DNA of 20,864 bases from JBBSEZ01 sp038239195 (GTDB lineage Bacteria; Planctomycetota; Planctomycetia; Gemmatales; Gemmataceae), in NCBI GenBank assembly GCA_038239195.1, contig JBBSEZ010000145.1:1-20864 (forward strand), read 5' to 3'. Below the pieces are notes generated by a model, which worked only from the letters and a program-made list of their open reading frames with translations, made no database searches and had not been told where the DNA came from. A program made the translations under genes and the position numbers. This document shows, piece after piece, positions 13,909-20,864 of the stretch (position 1 is its first letter; each line of letters starts with the position of its first letter).

Positions 13909-16875
13909 ATGCTTCAAGCTCGCCGTCCCACGCTCGTGGTCGTCGGCACCGGCATGGCCGGAGGCCGCGTGGTCGAGGAAGTCCACGCCCGCGCCCCCGA
14001 TCGCTTTCACGTGCGCATGTTCGGCGCCGAGCCGCACGGGACGTACAACCGCATCCTCCTGTCCAGCGTGCTCGGCGGATTCAAGGACGTCGAACAGCTC
14101 TGGCTCAACCCGCTCGAATGGTACGAACAGCGCGGCGTCTTCGTCCACGCCGGCGTTCGCGCCGAGGTCATCGACCGCGCCGACAAGTTCGTGCGCGGCG
14201 CCGGCGACAAGGTCGTCGAACCGTACGACTACCTCGTCCTGGCCACGGGCTCGCGCCCGTTCGTCCCCCCCCTCGAAGGCGCCGGGCAGCAGGGAGTCTT
14301 CGTCTTTCGGACGCTCGAGGATTGCGGGGCCATCGCCGGCTACGCGCAGGACTGCGACCGCGCCGTCGTCCTCGGCGGGGGCCTGCTCGGTCTCGAAGCG
14401 GCCCGCGGGCTGCTCAGCCACGACGTCGAGGTCACCGTCGTCGAGGCGGCGCCCCACCTGATGCCGCAACAGCTCGACTCGACCGGCGCCGCCTTGCTCC
14501 AGTGCAAGCTCGAAGAGATGGGCGTCCGCGTCATTCTGGGAGCAAGCGCCACCCATCTGCTCGGCGACGGGCGCGTCAACGGCGTGCGCTTCAAGGACGG
14601 CAGCACGCTCGCGGCCGACATGGTGGTCATCAGTTGTGGCATCCGCCCCAACGTCGCCGAGGCCACGGCCGCCGGGCTGCGCGTCGAGAAGGCCATCGTC
14701 GTCGATGACCAGCTCCGCACCAGCGACCCTTCCATCTTCGCCGTCGGCGAATGCGCGCAGCACCGCGGCAAGCTCTATGGCCTGGTCGATCCGATCTGGG
14801 AGCAGGTGCGCGTCCTGGCCGACGTGCTCACCGACGCCAACCCGGAGGCGACCTACGGCGGGTCGCGCCTTTCGACCACCCTCAAGGTCATGGGTGTCTC
14901 GCTCACCACCCTGGGCGAAGCCACCGCGACCTCGCCCGAGTGCGAGATCGTCTCCCACCTCGACCCCGAGGCGGGCACTTACAAGAAACTGGTGCTGCAC
15001 GAAGGCCGCCTGATCGGCGGGGTGCTGCTCGGCGTCGGCGACCCGGGCGGAACGCTCCAGCGGCTCTTCCGCAGCGGCGAGCCGATCCCCGGCACGGCGA
15101 TGGAGCTCCTCGCCGGCGGCAACGCCCGCGACGCCCTCCTCGAGCAAGGCTCGCTGGTCGAGCTCGGCGCCTTGCCCGACGACACGCAAATCTGCAACTG
15201 CCACGGCGTCAGCAAGGGCGCCATCCTCGCGGCCATCGGCGCCGGCAAGAAGTCGGTATCGGCGCTGGGCGAACAGACGCGCGCGGGCACCGGGTGCGGG
15301 ACGTGCCAGCCTCTGCTCAACCAGCTCGTGCAGGTCCAGACGGGAGGCAAGGCCAAGGCGGACGTCAACAAGGTCGAGGTGATGAAGGCGGCGAAGGACG
15401 CCCTGGACTGCCTCGACGACGTGCTGAAGCTCTGCCCCGCCAACAACTGGCAGGAGATGAGCGAGGACGACAAGCAGCGCGCCAAGTGGCACGGGCTGTT
15501 CTTCCGCAAGCAGACGCCCGGCAACTTCATGATGCGCCTCCGCCTCGCCAACGGCCGGACCAACGCCGCCCAACTCCGCGTCATCGCCGACCTGTCCGAC
15601 GAGTACGGCAAGGGCTTCGCCGACCTAACCACGCGCCAGCAAATTCAGTTGCGCTGGTTCGCGCTCGCCGACGTCCCCGCCATCTGGCGCCGACTGGGCG
15701 AGGTCGGCCTGCACAGCAAGCAAACCGGCATGGACAACGTGCGCGGCGTGTGCGGCTGCCCGCTGTCGGGCCTCACGCCTCACGAACTGGTCGATGCCAG
15801 CCCCGTCATCGACGAGCTCGACCGCATCCTCCTCGGCAACAAGGAGCTCACCAACCTCCCGCGCAAGTTCAACGTCACCATCACGGGCTGCCTCGAAAAC
15901 TGCTGCCACGCCGAGACGCAGGACGTCGGCCTCGTCCCGGCCTACCGCGAACTGGACGGGCAGCAGGTGAACGGCTTCAACGTGTACGTCGGCGGCAAGC
16001 AGGGCTCGGGCGGCTACCGGCCGGGGGCCCCGCTCGACGTGTTCGCCCGGCCGGAGGAGGCCGCCCGGCTGTGTGCCGAGATCGTGCGCATCTTCCGCGA
16101 CCACGGCGCGCGGGCGACGCGCACGCGGGCTCGGCTGGCGTTTCTGATCGAGGACCGCGGCATCGGCTGGTTCCGGGCCGAACTGGCCCGGCGCTGGGGC
16201 ACGCTCCTCAAGGCGGGCACCGACCTGCGCAAGCCGCACCACGTCGATCACCTCGGCATCCACCCTCAGAAAGCCCCCTCGCCCTCTCACCCCGGCGAGC
16301 AACTCCACTCCATCGGCCTGCTCGTCCCGGTCGGGCGCATCACCACGACGCAGCTGCGCGGCGTGGCCGACCTCGCCGAGCGGTACGGCAACGGCGAGGT
16401 GCGCGTGACCGTGCAGCAAAACCTCATCGTGGCCAACGTCCCCGACAGCCGGCTCGGCGCACTGACCGAGGAGCCGCTGCTGCGCGAACTGGAACACAAC
16501 CCGTCGCCGATCATGCGCGGCCTGGTGGCGTGCGTCGGCAGCGACTATTGCCACCTGGCGCTGATCGAGACGAAGGGCTGGGCTATCGAGGTGGCGCGCG
16601 AGCTGGAGAAGCGCACCGCCGGGCAGAAGGTCCAGCCGCTGACCATTCACTGGTCGGGCTGCTCGGCGGGCTGCGGCATGCACCAGGTCTCGACCATCGG
16701 CTTGCAGGGCTGCCGCTCGCGCGTCAACGGCACCGTCGTCGATGCCGCCCACGTGATGGTCAAGGGACGGACGGGCCCGAGCCCGGTCGTCGCCACCGAC
16801 CTGCTGTACGACGTTCCCTGCGACCAGCTCGCCGACGCCCTGCTGCCGCTGGTGAAGCACCTGCCGCGTAAGTAA
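13909..16875 (+). CDS. nirB: Fused NADH-dependent assimilatory nitrite reductase (NirB-type front, NirA-type sirohaem module)
   Basis: This 988-residue cytoplasmic enzyme should reduce nitrite to ammonium with NADH. The start at 13909 is chosen because the FAD motif follows at once and GGAG lies eight bases upstream. Residues 8-400 form a NirB-type flavoprotein with FAD site GTGMAG (13-18), NAD site GGGLLGLEAA (156-165) and a second FAD motif VGEC (279-282). Residues 425-475 form a BFD-like [2Fe-2S] domain with Cys429, Cys431, Cys463 and Cys466. From about 525 come two nitrite/sulphite reductase repeats: FMMRLRLANG and TTRQQIQLRW in the first, then the [4Fe-4S]/sirohaem ligands Cys875 and Cys881 (CVGSDYC) and Cys918 and Cys922 (CSAGC). 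That last half is laid out like ferredoxin-dependent NirA, whereas classic NirB (about 850 residues) has a single shorter sirohaem half. It is first in the operon with narB and narK. Confidence 0.93.
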   Translation: MLQARRPTLVVVGTGMAGGRVVEEVHARAPDRFHVRMFGAEPHGTYNRILLSSVLGGFKDVEQLWLNPLEWYEQRGVFVHAGVRAEVIDRADKFVRGAGDKVVEPYDYLVLATGSRPFVPPLEGAGQQGVFVFRTLEDCGAIAGYAQDCDRAVVLGGGLLGLEAARGLLSHDVEVTVVEAAPHLMPQQLDSTGAALLQCKLEEMGVRVILGASATHLLGDGRVNGVRFKDGSTLAADMVVISCGIRPNVAEATAAGLRVEKAIVVDDQLRTSDPSIFAVGECAQHRGKLYGLVDPIWEQVRVLADVLTDANPEATYGGSRLSTTLKVMGVSLTTLGEATATSPECEIVSHLDPEAGTYKKLVLHEGRLIGGVLLGVGDPGGTLQRLFRSGEPIPGTAMELLAGGNARDALLEQGSLVELGALPDDTQICNCHGVSKGAILAAIGAGKKSVSALGEQTRAGTGCGTCQPLLNQLVQVQTGGKAKADVNKVEVMKAAKDALDCLDDVLKLCPANNWQEMSEDDKQRAKWHGLFFRKQTPGNFMMRLRLANGRTNAAQLRVIADLSDEYGKGFADLTTRQQIQLRWFALADVPAIWRRLGEVGLHSKQTGMDNVRGVCGCPLSGLTPHELVDASPVIDELDRILLGNKELTNLPRKFNVTITGCLENCCHAETQDVGLVPAYRELDGQQVNGFNVYVGGKQGSGGYRPGAPLDVFARPEEAARLCAEIVRIFRDHGARATRTRARLAFLIEDRGIGWFRAELARRWGTLLKAGTDLRKPHHVDHLGIHPQKAPSPSHPGEQLHSIGLLVPVGRITTTQLRGVADLAERYGNGEVRVTVQQNLIVANVPDSRLGALTEEPLLRELEHNPSPIMRGLVACVGSDYCHLALIETKGWAIEVARELEKRTAGQKVQPLTIHWSGCSAGCGMHQVSTIGLQGCRSRVNGTVVDAAHVMVKGRTGPSPVVATDLLYDVPCDQLADALLPLVKHLPRK

Positions 16876-16912
16876 CGCCCGTTCGCCGACGAGCCCGAGG
16901 AGCACCCGATTC

Positions 16913-19186
16913 ATGTCCGCGAGCCGAACCTCGCTGCCGATCCGAGGCGAAAGCATCTGCCCCTACTGTGGGGTGGGCTGTCGCCTTGCCTTCGAGGGCG
17001 ACGTCGGCCCCGGGCTGCGCGTGCGCGGCGTCGCGGACGCCCCCGCCAACCTCGGGCGGCTCTGCGCCAAGGGGGCCCTCCTCGGCCCCACCATCGACAG
17101 TGACGACCGGCTCGCGCAACCGCTCCTCCGCACCACCCGGCCGGGCCGGCTCAAGCCGGCGACCTGGGACGTCGCGCTCGATTACGTCGCGGCGCGTTTC
17201 AAGGAGATCATCGCCGCCCACGGGCCCGACGCGGTCGCGTTCTACGGCAGCGGGCAGCTCGACACGGAAACCGCCTATCTGGCCTGCAAGCTCTTCAAGG
17301 GCACGCTCCACACCAACAACACCGACTCCAACAGCCGGCTGTGCATGGCCTCCTCGGTCGCCGGCTATCGCACCAGCCTCGGCTCCGACGGCCCGCCCGG
17401 GTGCTACGAGGACGTCGAGCTCGCCGACGTGATCTTCCTCGCCGGCAGCAACATGGCCGAGGCCCACCCCGTCCTGTTCGACCGCGTCCGCGCGGCCCGC
17501 CAGGCCAACCCGAACCTTAAAGTGATTGTCGCCGACCCGAGGCGCACCCCCACCGCCCGCGACGCCGACCTTCATCTCCCCGTTCGCCCCGGCGGCGACA
17601 TTGCGTTGCTCAACGCCCTCGGCCGGCTGCTCCTCGACGCCGGGCGCATCGACCGCGACTTCATCCAGAAGCACGCGAGCGGCTTCGGCGCCTACCGCGA
17701 CTTCTTGCAGGCGCAGGACGTCGATGGCCTGTGCGCCTCGGCGGGGCTGCCGCGCGAGCAGGTGGAGGCGACAGCCCGGCTGATCGGCTCGGCCGCAGCG
17801 CTTCTGAGCTTCTACTGCATGGGGCTCAACCAGAGCACCGTCGGCACCTGGAAGAACAACAGCCTGATCAATTTGCACCTGTTGACGGGGCAGATTGGCA
17901 AGCCGGGCGCCGGGCCCTTCTCGCTCACCGGCCAGCCCAACGCGATGGGCGGGCGCGAGGCGGGGCTGCTCGCCCACCAGTTGCCGGGCTACCGCGTCGT
18001 CGATGACGCGGACCATCGCCGCCAGATGGAACAGTACTGGCACCAGCCGGCCGGCAGCATCAAGCCGCGCATGGGCCTGACGGCCGTGGACATGTTCCGC
18101 GAGCTGGAGAAGGGCCGCCTCAAGGCGATCTGGATCGCGGCCACCAACCCCCTGGTCAGCTTGCCCGACCTGCACCAGGTGCGGCGCGGCCTGGCCCGGG
18201 CCGAACTGGTCGTCGTGCAAGACGCCTACCACCCCACCGAGACGACGCAGCAAGCCGACGTGCTCTTGCCCGCCGCCCAGTGGGGCGAGAAGGAGTGGAC
18301 GAGCACCAGCAGCGAGCGGCTCGTCAGCTTCAGCCCCAAACTGTTCGACCCCCCCGGCGACGCCCTGCCCGACTGGGAGATCCTCTGCCGCTTCGCCCGC
18401 GCCTACGGCCTGCACGGCTTCGGGTTCACCAGCCCCGCCGAGGTGTGGGACGAGTTCCGCCAATTCACTGCGGGCCGGCCCTGCGACATGGCCGGCATCA
18501 CCAGCGCCCGGCTGCGCGAACAGAGGCACGTCTACTGGCCCTGCCCGCGCGAGGACCAGCCCGGCCAGAAGCGCCGCTACCTCGATGGCACCTTCCCGAC
18601 GCCCGACGGCAAGGCGCGCTTCCTGCCGCGCGAGCACCAGCTCCCGCGCGAGCTGACCGACCACGAGTTTCCGCTGGTGCTGACCACCGGGCGGCTCTAC
18701 GCCCACTGGCACACCCTGACGCGCACCGCCAAGTGCGACAAGCTGATGCGCCGCGACCCGGCGCCTTACCTCGAGGTCCATCCCGACGCCGCCGCCGCGC
18801 TGGGCTTCGAGGAGGGCGAGGTGGTGCAGGTGTCGAGCCGGCGCGGCACGGTACGGCTGCCGGCCCGGATCAGCGACGCGGTCCCCGTCGGGACGGTCTT
18901 CCTGCCGTTCCACTGGGGCGACCTGTTCGCCCCGGCCAACGCCGTCAACTACCTCACCCTCGCCGCCACCGACCCGATCTCGCGCCAGCCGGAGCTCAAG
19001 TTCTGCGCCGTCAGCGTGGAGAAGGTCCACAACTCTCGCAGCGAGGCGCTTCCCGACAGCGCCCGGCCCCTGCTGGTGCCCGTGGCGATGGAATTCCTCG
19101 AAGAACGATCGGCCAAACGCGAGCCAATCCCGGTGACGATCTTCGCCTCTCCTCTTTTTATGAGTACCCGCGATGAACCTGCGTGA
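16913..19186 (+). CDS. narB: Assimilatory nitrate reductase, catalytic molybdopterin subunit (NarB/NasA type)
   Basis: This 757-residue cytoplasmic enzyme reduces nitrate to nitrite at a bis-MGD molybdenum site. There is no Tat signal, as expected for an assimilatory enzyme. The N-terminal [4Fe-4S] motif is CPYCGVGC with Cys16, Cys19, Cys23 and Cys51 (RLCAKG). The presumed Mo ligand is Cys144 in NSRLCMASSVAGY, a pattern of the nitrate reductase/formate dehydrogenase group. The molybdopterin-dinucleotide-binding domain fills the last quarter (LTTGRLYAHWHT, then HWGDLFAPANAVNYLT). No extra [2Fe-2S] BFD domain is present at the C-terminus, so it is closer to cyanobacterial NarB in size than to the longer NasA/NasC form. 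It starts 37 bases after the nitrite reductase gene with GAGGAG upstream, and its 3' end overlaps narK by 14 bases. No dedicated electron-transfer subunit is encoded here. Confidence 0.92.
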   Translation: MSASRTSLPIRGESICPYCGVGCRLAFEGDVGPGLRVRGVADAPANLGRLCAKGALLGPTIDSDDRLAQPLLRTTRPGRLKPATWDVALDYVAARFKEIIAAHGPDAVAFYGSGQLDTETAYLACKLFKGTLHTNNTDSNSRLCMASSVAGYRTSLGSDGPPGCYEDVELADVIFLAGSNMAEAHPVLFDRVRAARQANPNLKVIVADPRRTPTARDADLHLPVRPGGDIALLNALGRLLLDAGRIDRDFIQKHASGFGAYRDFLQAQDVDGLCASAGLPREQVEATARLIGSAAALLSFYCMGLNQSTVGTWKNNSLINLHLLTGQIGKPGAGPFSLTGQPNAMGGREAGLLAHQLPGYRVVDDADHRRQMEQYWHQPAGSIKPRMGLTAVDMFRELEKGRLKAIWIAATNPLVSLPDLHQVRRGLARAELVVVQDAYHPTETTQQADVLLPAAQWGEKEWTSTSSERLVSFSPKLFDPPGDALPDWEILCRFARAYGLHGFGFTSPAEVWDEFRQFTAGRPCDMAGITSARLREQRHVYWPCPREDQPGQKRRYLDGTFPTPDGKARFLPREHQLPRELTDHEFPLVLTTGRLYAHWHTLTRTAKCDKLMRRDPAPYLEVHPDAAAALGFEEGEVVQVSSRRGTVRLPARISDAVPVGTVFLPFHWGDLFAPANAVNYLTLAATDPISRQPELKFCAVSVEKVHNSRSEALPDSARPLLVPVAMEFLEERSAKREPIPVTIFASPLFMSTRDEPA

Positions 19187-20510
19187 GTTCCGCCGAGCCG
19201 GACACTTTCCGTCTCTTTTGTGCGCCTTCCTCTACTTCGACGTCAGCTTCATGATCTGGGTGCTGGTCGGCGCCCTGGCCACCAGCATGGCCGGACAGTT
19301 CTGGCCCAAGCCGGACGACGTCGATCTGACAACGCACCTTCAGGCCATCGCCCCGCTCAAGGGGCTGATGGTGGCGATCCCCCTCCTGGGCGGGGCGATC
19401 CTTCGCCTCGTGCTGGGCGTGATGACCGATCGCTGGGGAGCGCGGCGCACGGCCATCGTCGGCATGGTGCTGACGGCGGTGCCGCTGCTGCTGGGCTGGC
19501 TGTGGGCCGACAGCTTCCCGCAGATGCTGCTCGTCGGGGCCCTGCTGGGTGTGGCGGGGGCGAGCTTCGCGGCGGCGCTGCCGCTGGCGAGCCGCTGGTA
19601 TCCCCCACAGTATCAGGGCCTGGCGATGGGCATCGCCGGGGCCGGCAACAGCGGGACGGCCCTGGCCACGCTGTTCGGGCCGATCCTGGCCCGCTGGCTG
19701 GGCTGGCACGCGGTCTTCGGCATCGCGCTGCTCCCGCTGGCGCTGACGTTCGCGGCGTTCGTGGTGCTGGCGAAAGACAGCCCCAACCAGCCGCCGCCCA
19801 AGTCGCTGCGCGCCTATGGCGCGGTACTCGGCCTGGCCGACACCTGGTGGTTCTGCCTGCTCTACGCCGTCACCTTCGGCGGCTTCGTCGGGCTGGCGAG
19901 CTTCCTCACCACCTACTTCAAGGACCAGTTCTTCCCCGAGGACGAGGCGACCGGCGCCATCTACGCCGGGACGTTCACGACGCTGTGCGTCGTCGCCGGG
20001 TCGTTCCTGCGCCCGGTGGGGGGCTACCTGGCCGACCGCTTCGGCGGCATCCGCATGCTGCTGGCGCTGTACGCGGGCGTGGCGGCGACGATGGGCGGGC
20101 TGGCCCTGCTGCCGTACGTCGGGCTGGGCTTCGCGGTGAGCCTGTCGGTGGCCATCGGGCTGTTGTTCCTGGGCATGGGCCTGCTCGGCATGGGCAATGG
20201 GTCGGTGTTCCAGCTCGTGCCGCAGCGCTTCCCCAAGGAGATCGGCGTCATCACGGGCATCGTGGGCGCCGCGGGCGGCGTGGGCGGGTTCTTCCTGCCC
20301 AACCTGCTGGGCGGTCTCAAGGGCCTGACGAACACGTTCAGCAGCGGCTTCGCCGTGTTCGCCGCGACGGGACTGGGTTGCATTGCCCTGCTCTACGCGG
20401 TGCGGTCGCGCTGGGAGACGACGTTCCTGGCCCGGGCGACGCCCCCCACCGTTTCGGTGCCGGCCCTCGCGGAGCCGGAGGGCGCCCTCGCCCCTGCGGC
20501 GGCGAACTGA
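19173..20510 (+). CDS. narK: Nitrate/nitrite MFS transporter (NarK/NasA family)
   Basis: This inner-membrane transporter of 445 residues has about twelve hydrophobic segments and belongs to the nitrate/nitrite porter branch of the major facilitator superfamily. The two nitrate signature motifs are present: AGAGNSG (155-161) and GAAGGVGGFFLPNLLGG (365-381). Arg78 in the second helix region and Arg280 (GSFLRPVGG) correspond by position to the substrate-binding arginines of NarK. The MFS loop motif DRWGARR (86-92) is also seen. The start codon lies inside the last codons of narB, a 14-base overlap, so translation is probably coupled. As the last gene of the operon it should supply nitrate to NarB. 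The C-terminal tail is Ala/Pro-rich and cytoplasmic. Confidence 0.93.
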   Translation: MNLREFRRAGHFPSLLCAFLYFDVSFMIWVLVGALATSMAGQFWPKPDDVDLTTHLQAIAPLKGLMVAIPLLGGAILRLVLGVMTDRWGARRTAIVGMVLTAVPLLLGWLWADSFPQMLLVGALLGVAGASFAAALPLASRWYPPQYQGLAMGIAGAGNSGTALATLFGPILARWLGWHAVFGIALLPLALTFAAFVVLAKDSPNQPPPKSLRAYGAVLGLADTWWFCLLYAVTFGGFVGLASFLTTYFKDQFFPEDEATGAIYAGTFTTLCVVAGSFLRPVGGYLADRFGGIRMLLALYAGVAATMGGLALLPYVGLGFAVSLSVAIGLLFLGMGLLGMGNGSVFQLVPQRFPKEIGVITGIVGAAGGVGGFFLPNLLGGLKGLTNTFSSGFAVFAATGLGCIALLYAVRSRWETTFLARATPPTVSVPALAEPEGALAPAAAN

Positions 20511-20543
20511 GGAGGTCGCCGGCCTCCGCTCGAAACACGAACC

Positions 20544-20570
20544 GCGCCGCCCTTTGCCCAAGGGCGGCGC
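20544..20570. terminator. Bidirectional 11-bp terminator hairpin
   Basis: GCGCCGCCCTT (20544-20554) and AAGGGCGGCGC (20560-20570) pair perfectly over a five-base loop, TGCCC. It lies in the 74-base gap between narK and the convergent amidase gene, where it could end both transcripts. There is no long T-tract on either side. Confidence 0.65.
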
Positions 20571-20584
20571 CGCTCACCGGGGCG

Positions 20585-20864
20585 CTAGCCCGGCGCCCGC
20601 CGGGTGTGCCAGTCGGTCGCGCGCTCGTACAGCCGCGCCGCGCGCAGGAGCTTCTCTTCCTCGAAGTGTCCCGCCAGCAACTGGAGCCCGATTGGCAGCC
20701 CCGCCTTGCTGAAGCCGCACGGCACGCTGATCCCCGGGAGCCCTGCGAGGTTGGCGCCGATGGTGTAGACGTCGGCCAGGTACATCGACAGCGGGTCCGC
20801 GGTGCGCTCGCCCGAGGGGAACGCCGGCACCGGCGAGGTCGGCGTGGCGATGACGTCGCAGGCC
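20585..20864 (-). CDS. gatA: Amidase / GatA-type aspartyl/glutamyl-tRNA amidotransferase subunit A, C-terminal part
   Basis: This partial gene runs off the right edge; only the last 92 codons are present. The frame reads CDVIATPTSPVPAFPSGE, then DPLSMYLADVYTIGANLAG, LPGISVPCGFSKAGLPIGLQ and LLRAARLYERATDWH before the stop at 20585-20587. TPT.P.PAF, MYLAD..T..ANLAG and LPGISVPCG are the conserved closing motifs of the amidase signature family and match GatA especially well. GatA releases ammonia from glutamine for the GatB-catalysed transamidation of Glu-tRNA(Gln) or Asp-tRNA(Asn). The amidase-signature Ser-Ser-Lys triad lies outside the window, so a non-GatA amidase cannot be fully excluded. 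A GTG codon at 20828-20830 is internal, not the real start. Confidence 0.88.
   Translation of the reverse strand, partial: ACDVIATPTSPVPAFPSGERTADPLSMYLADVYTIGANLAGLPGISVPCGFSKAGLPIGLQLLAGHFEEEKLLRAARLYERATDWHTRRAPG

Noticed and set aside
16760..19030. Long minus-strand frame of 756 codons opposite narB
   Set aside because: It lies antisense to an unmistakable molybdopterin enzyme; the translation is low-complexity and has no recognisable domain.

Overview
The window is high-GC bacterial DNA that most resembles a Planctomycetes chromosome, probably Gemmatales/Isosphaerales-like. The main marker is a DUF1559 pseudopilin-like protein (10878-11783) of the kind greatly expanded in that phylum. 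Two CRTAC1-type FG-GAP/UnbV lipoproteins, TPR proteins with a single N-terminal membrane segment and a small carboxypeptidase-regulatory-like lipoprotein support the same placement. No rRNA, tRNA, CRISPR array or insertion sequence was seen.

Left end (1-2541): an eroded accessory stretch. It starts with about 540 bases without a convincing gene. A gene with a strong ribosome-binding site but a frameshift follows (544-923), then a small hypothetical protein (1188-1673), an Imm22-like immunity-protein gene broken by an apparent one-base deletion (1785-2137), and a small antitoxin-like gene (2243-2494). The start codon of a missing toxin partner may survive as a 16-codon stub (2491-2541).

Metabolic genes (2538-5390): a metal-dependent amidohydrolase of the deaminase/chlorohydrolase type, then a GH57 1,4-alpha-glucan branching enzyme with its catalytic Glu and Asp visible. 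A four-copy 21-bp tandem repeat running into a hairpin closes this block (5406-5517).

Surface/periplasmic block (5664-13629): two consecutive CRTAC1 lipoproteins and a TPR protein, the last two coupled by an ATGA overlap. A good sigma70-type promoter follows, then the DUF1559 protein, a GC hairpin, the small lipoprotein and a second membrane-anchored TPR protein that ends in a 12-bp hairpin.

Nitrate assimilation operon (13909-20510): a 988-residue nitrite reductase that joins an NADH/FAD/[2Fe-2S] NirB-type front end to a two-repeat NirA-type sirohaem/[4Fe-4S] module, a NarB/NasA-type molybdopterin nitrate reductase, and a NarK-type nitrate/nitrite transporter. The transporter imports nitrate, NarB reduces it to nitrite, and the fused enzyme reduces nitrite to ammonium. 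The leader carries a sigma54-type -24/-12 element (GGCAC-N5-TTGC), a 17-bp NtrC-like site about 130 bp upstream of the predicted start of transcription, and a perfect 10-4-10 palindrome, which together suggest nitrogen control. A perfect 11-bp hairpin (20544-20570) separates the operon from a convergent, partial amidase/GatA-type gene at the right edge.
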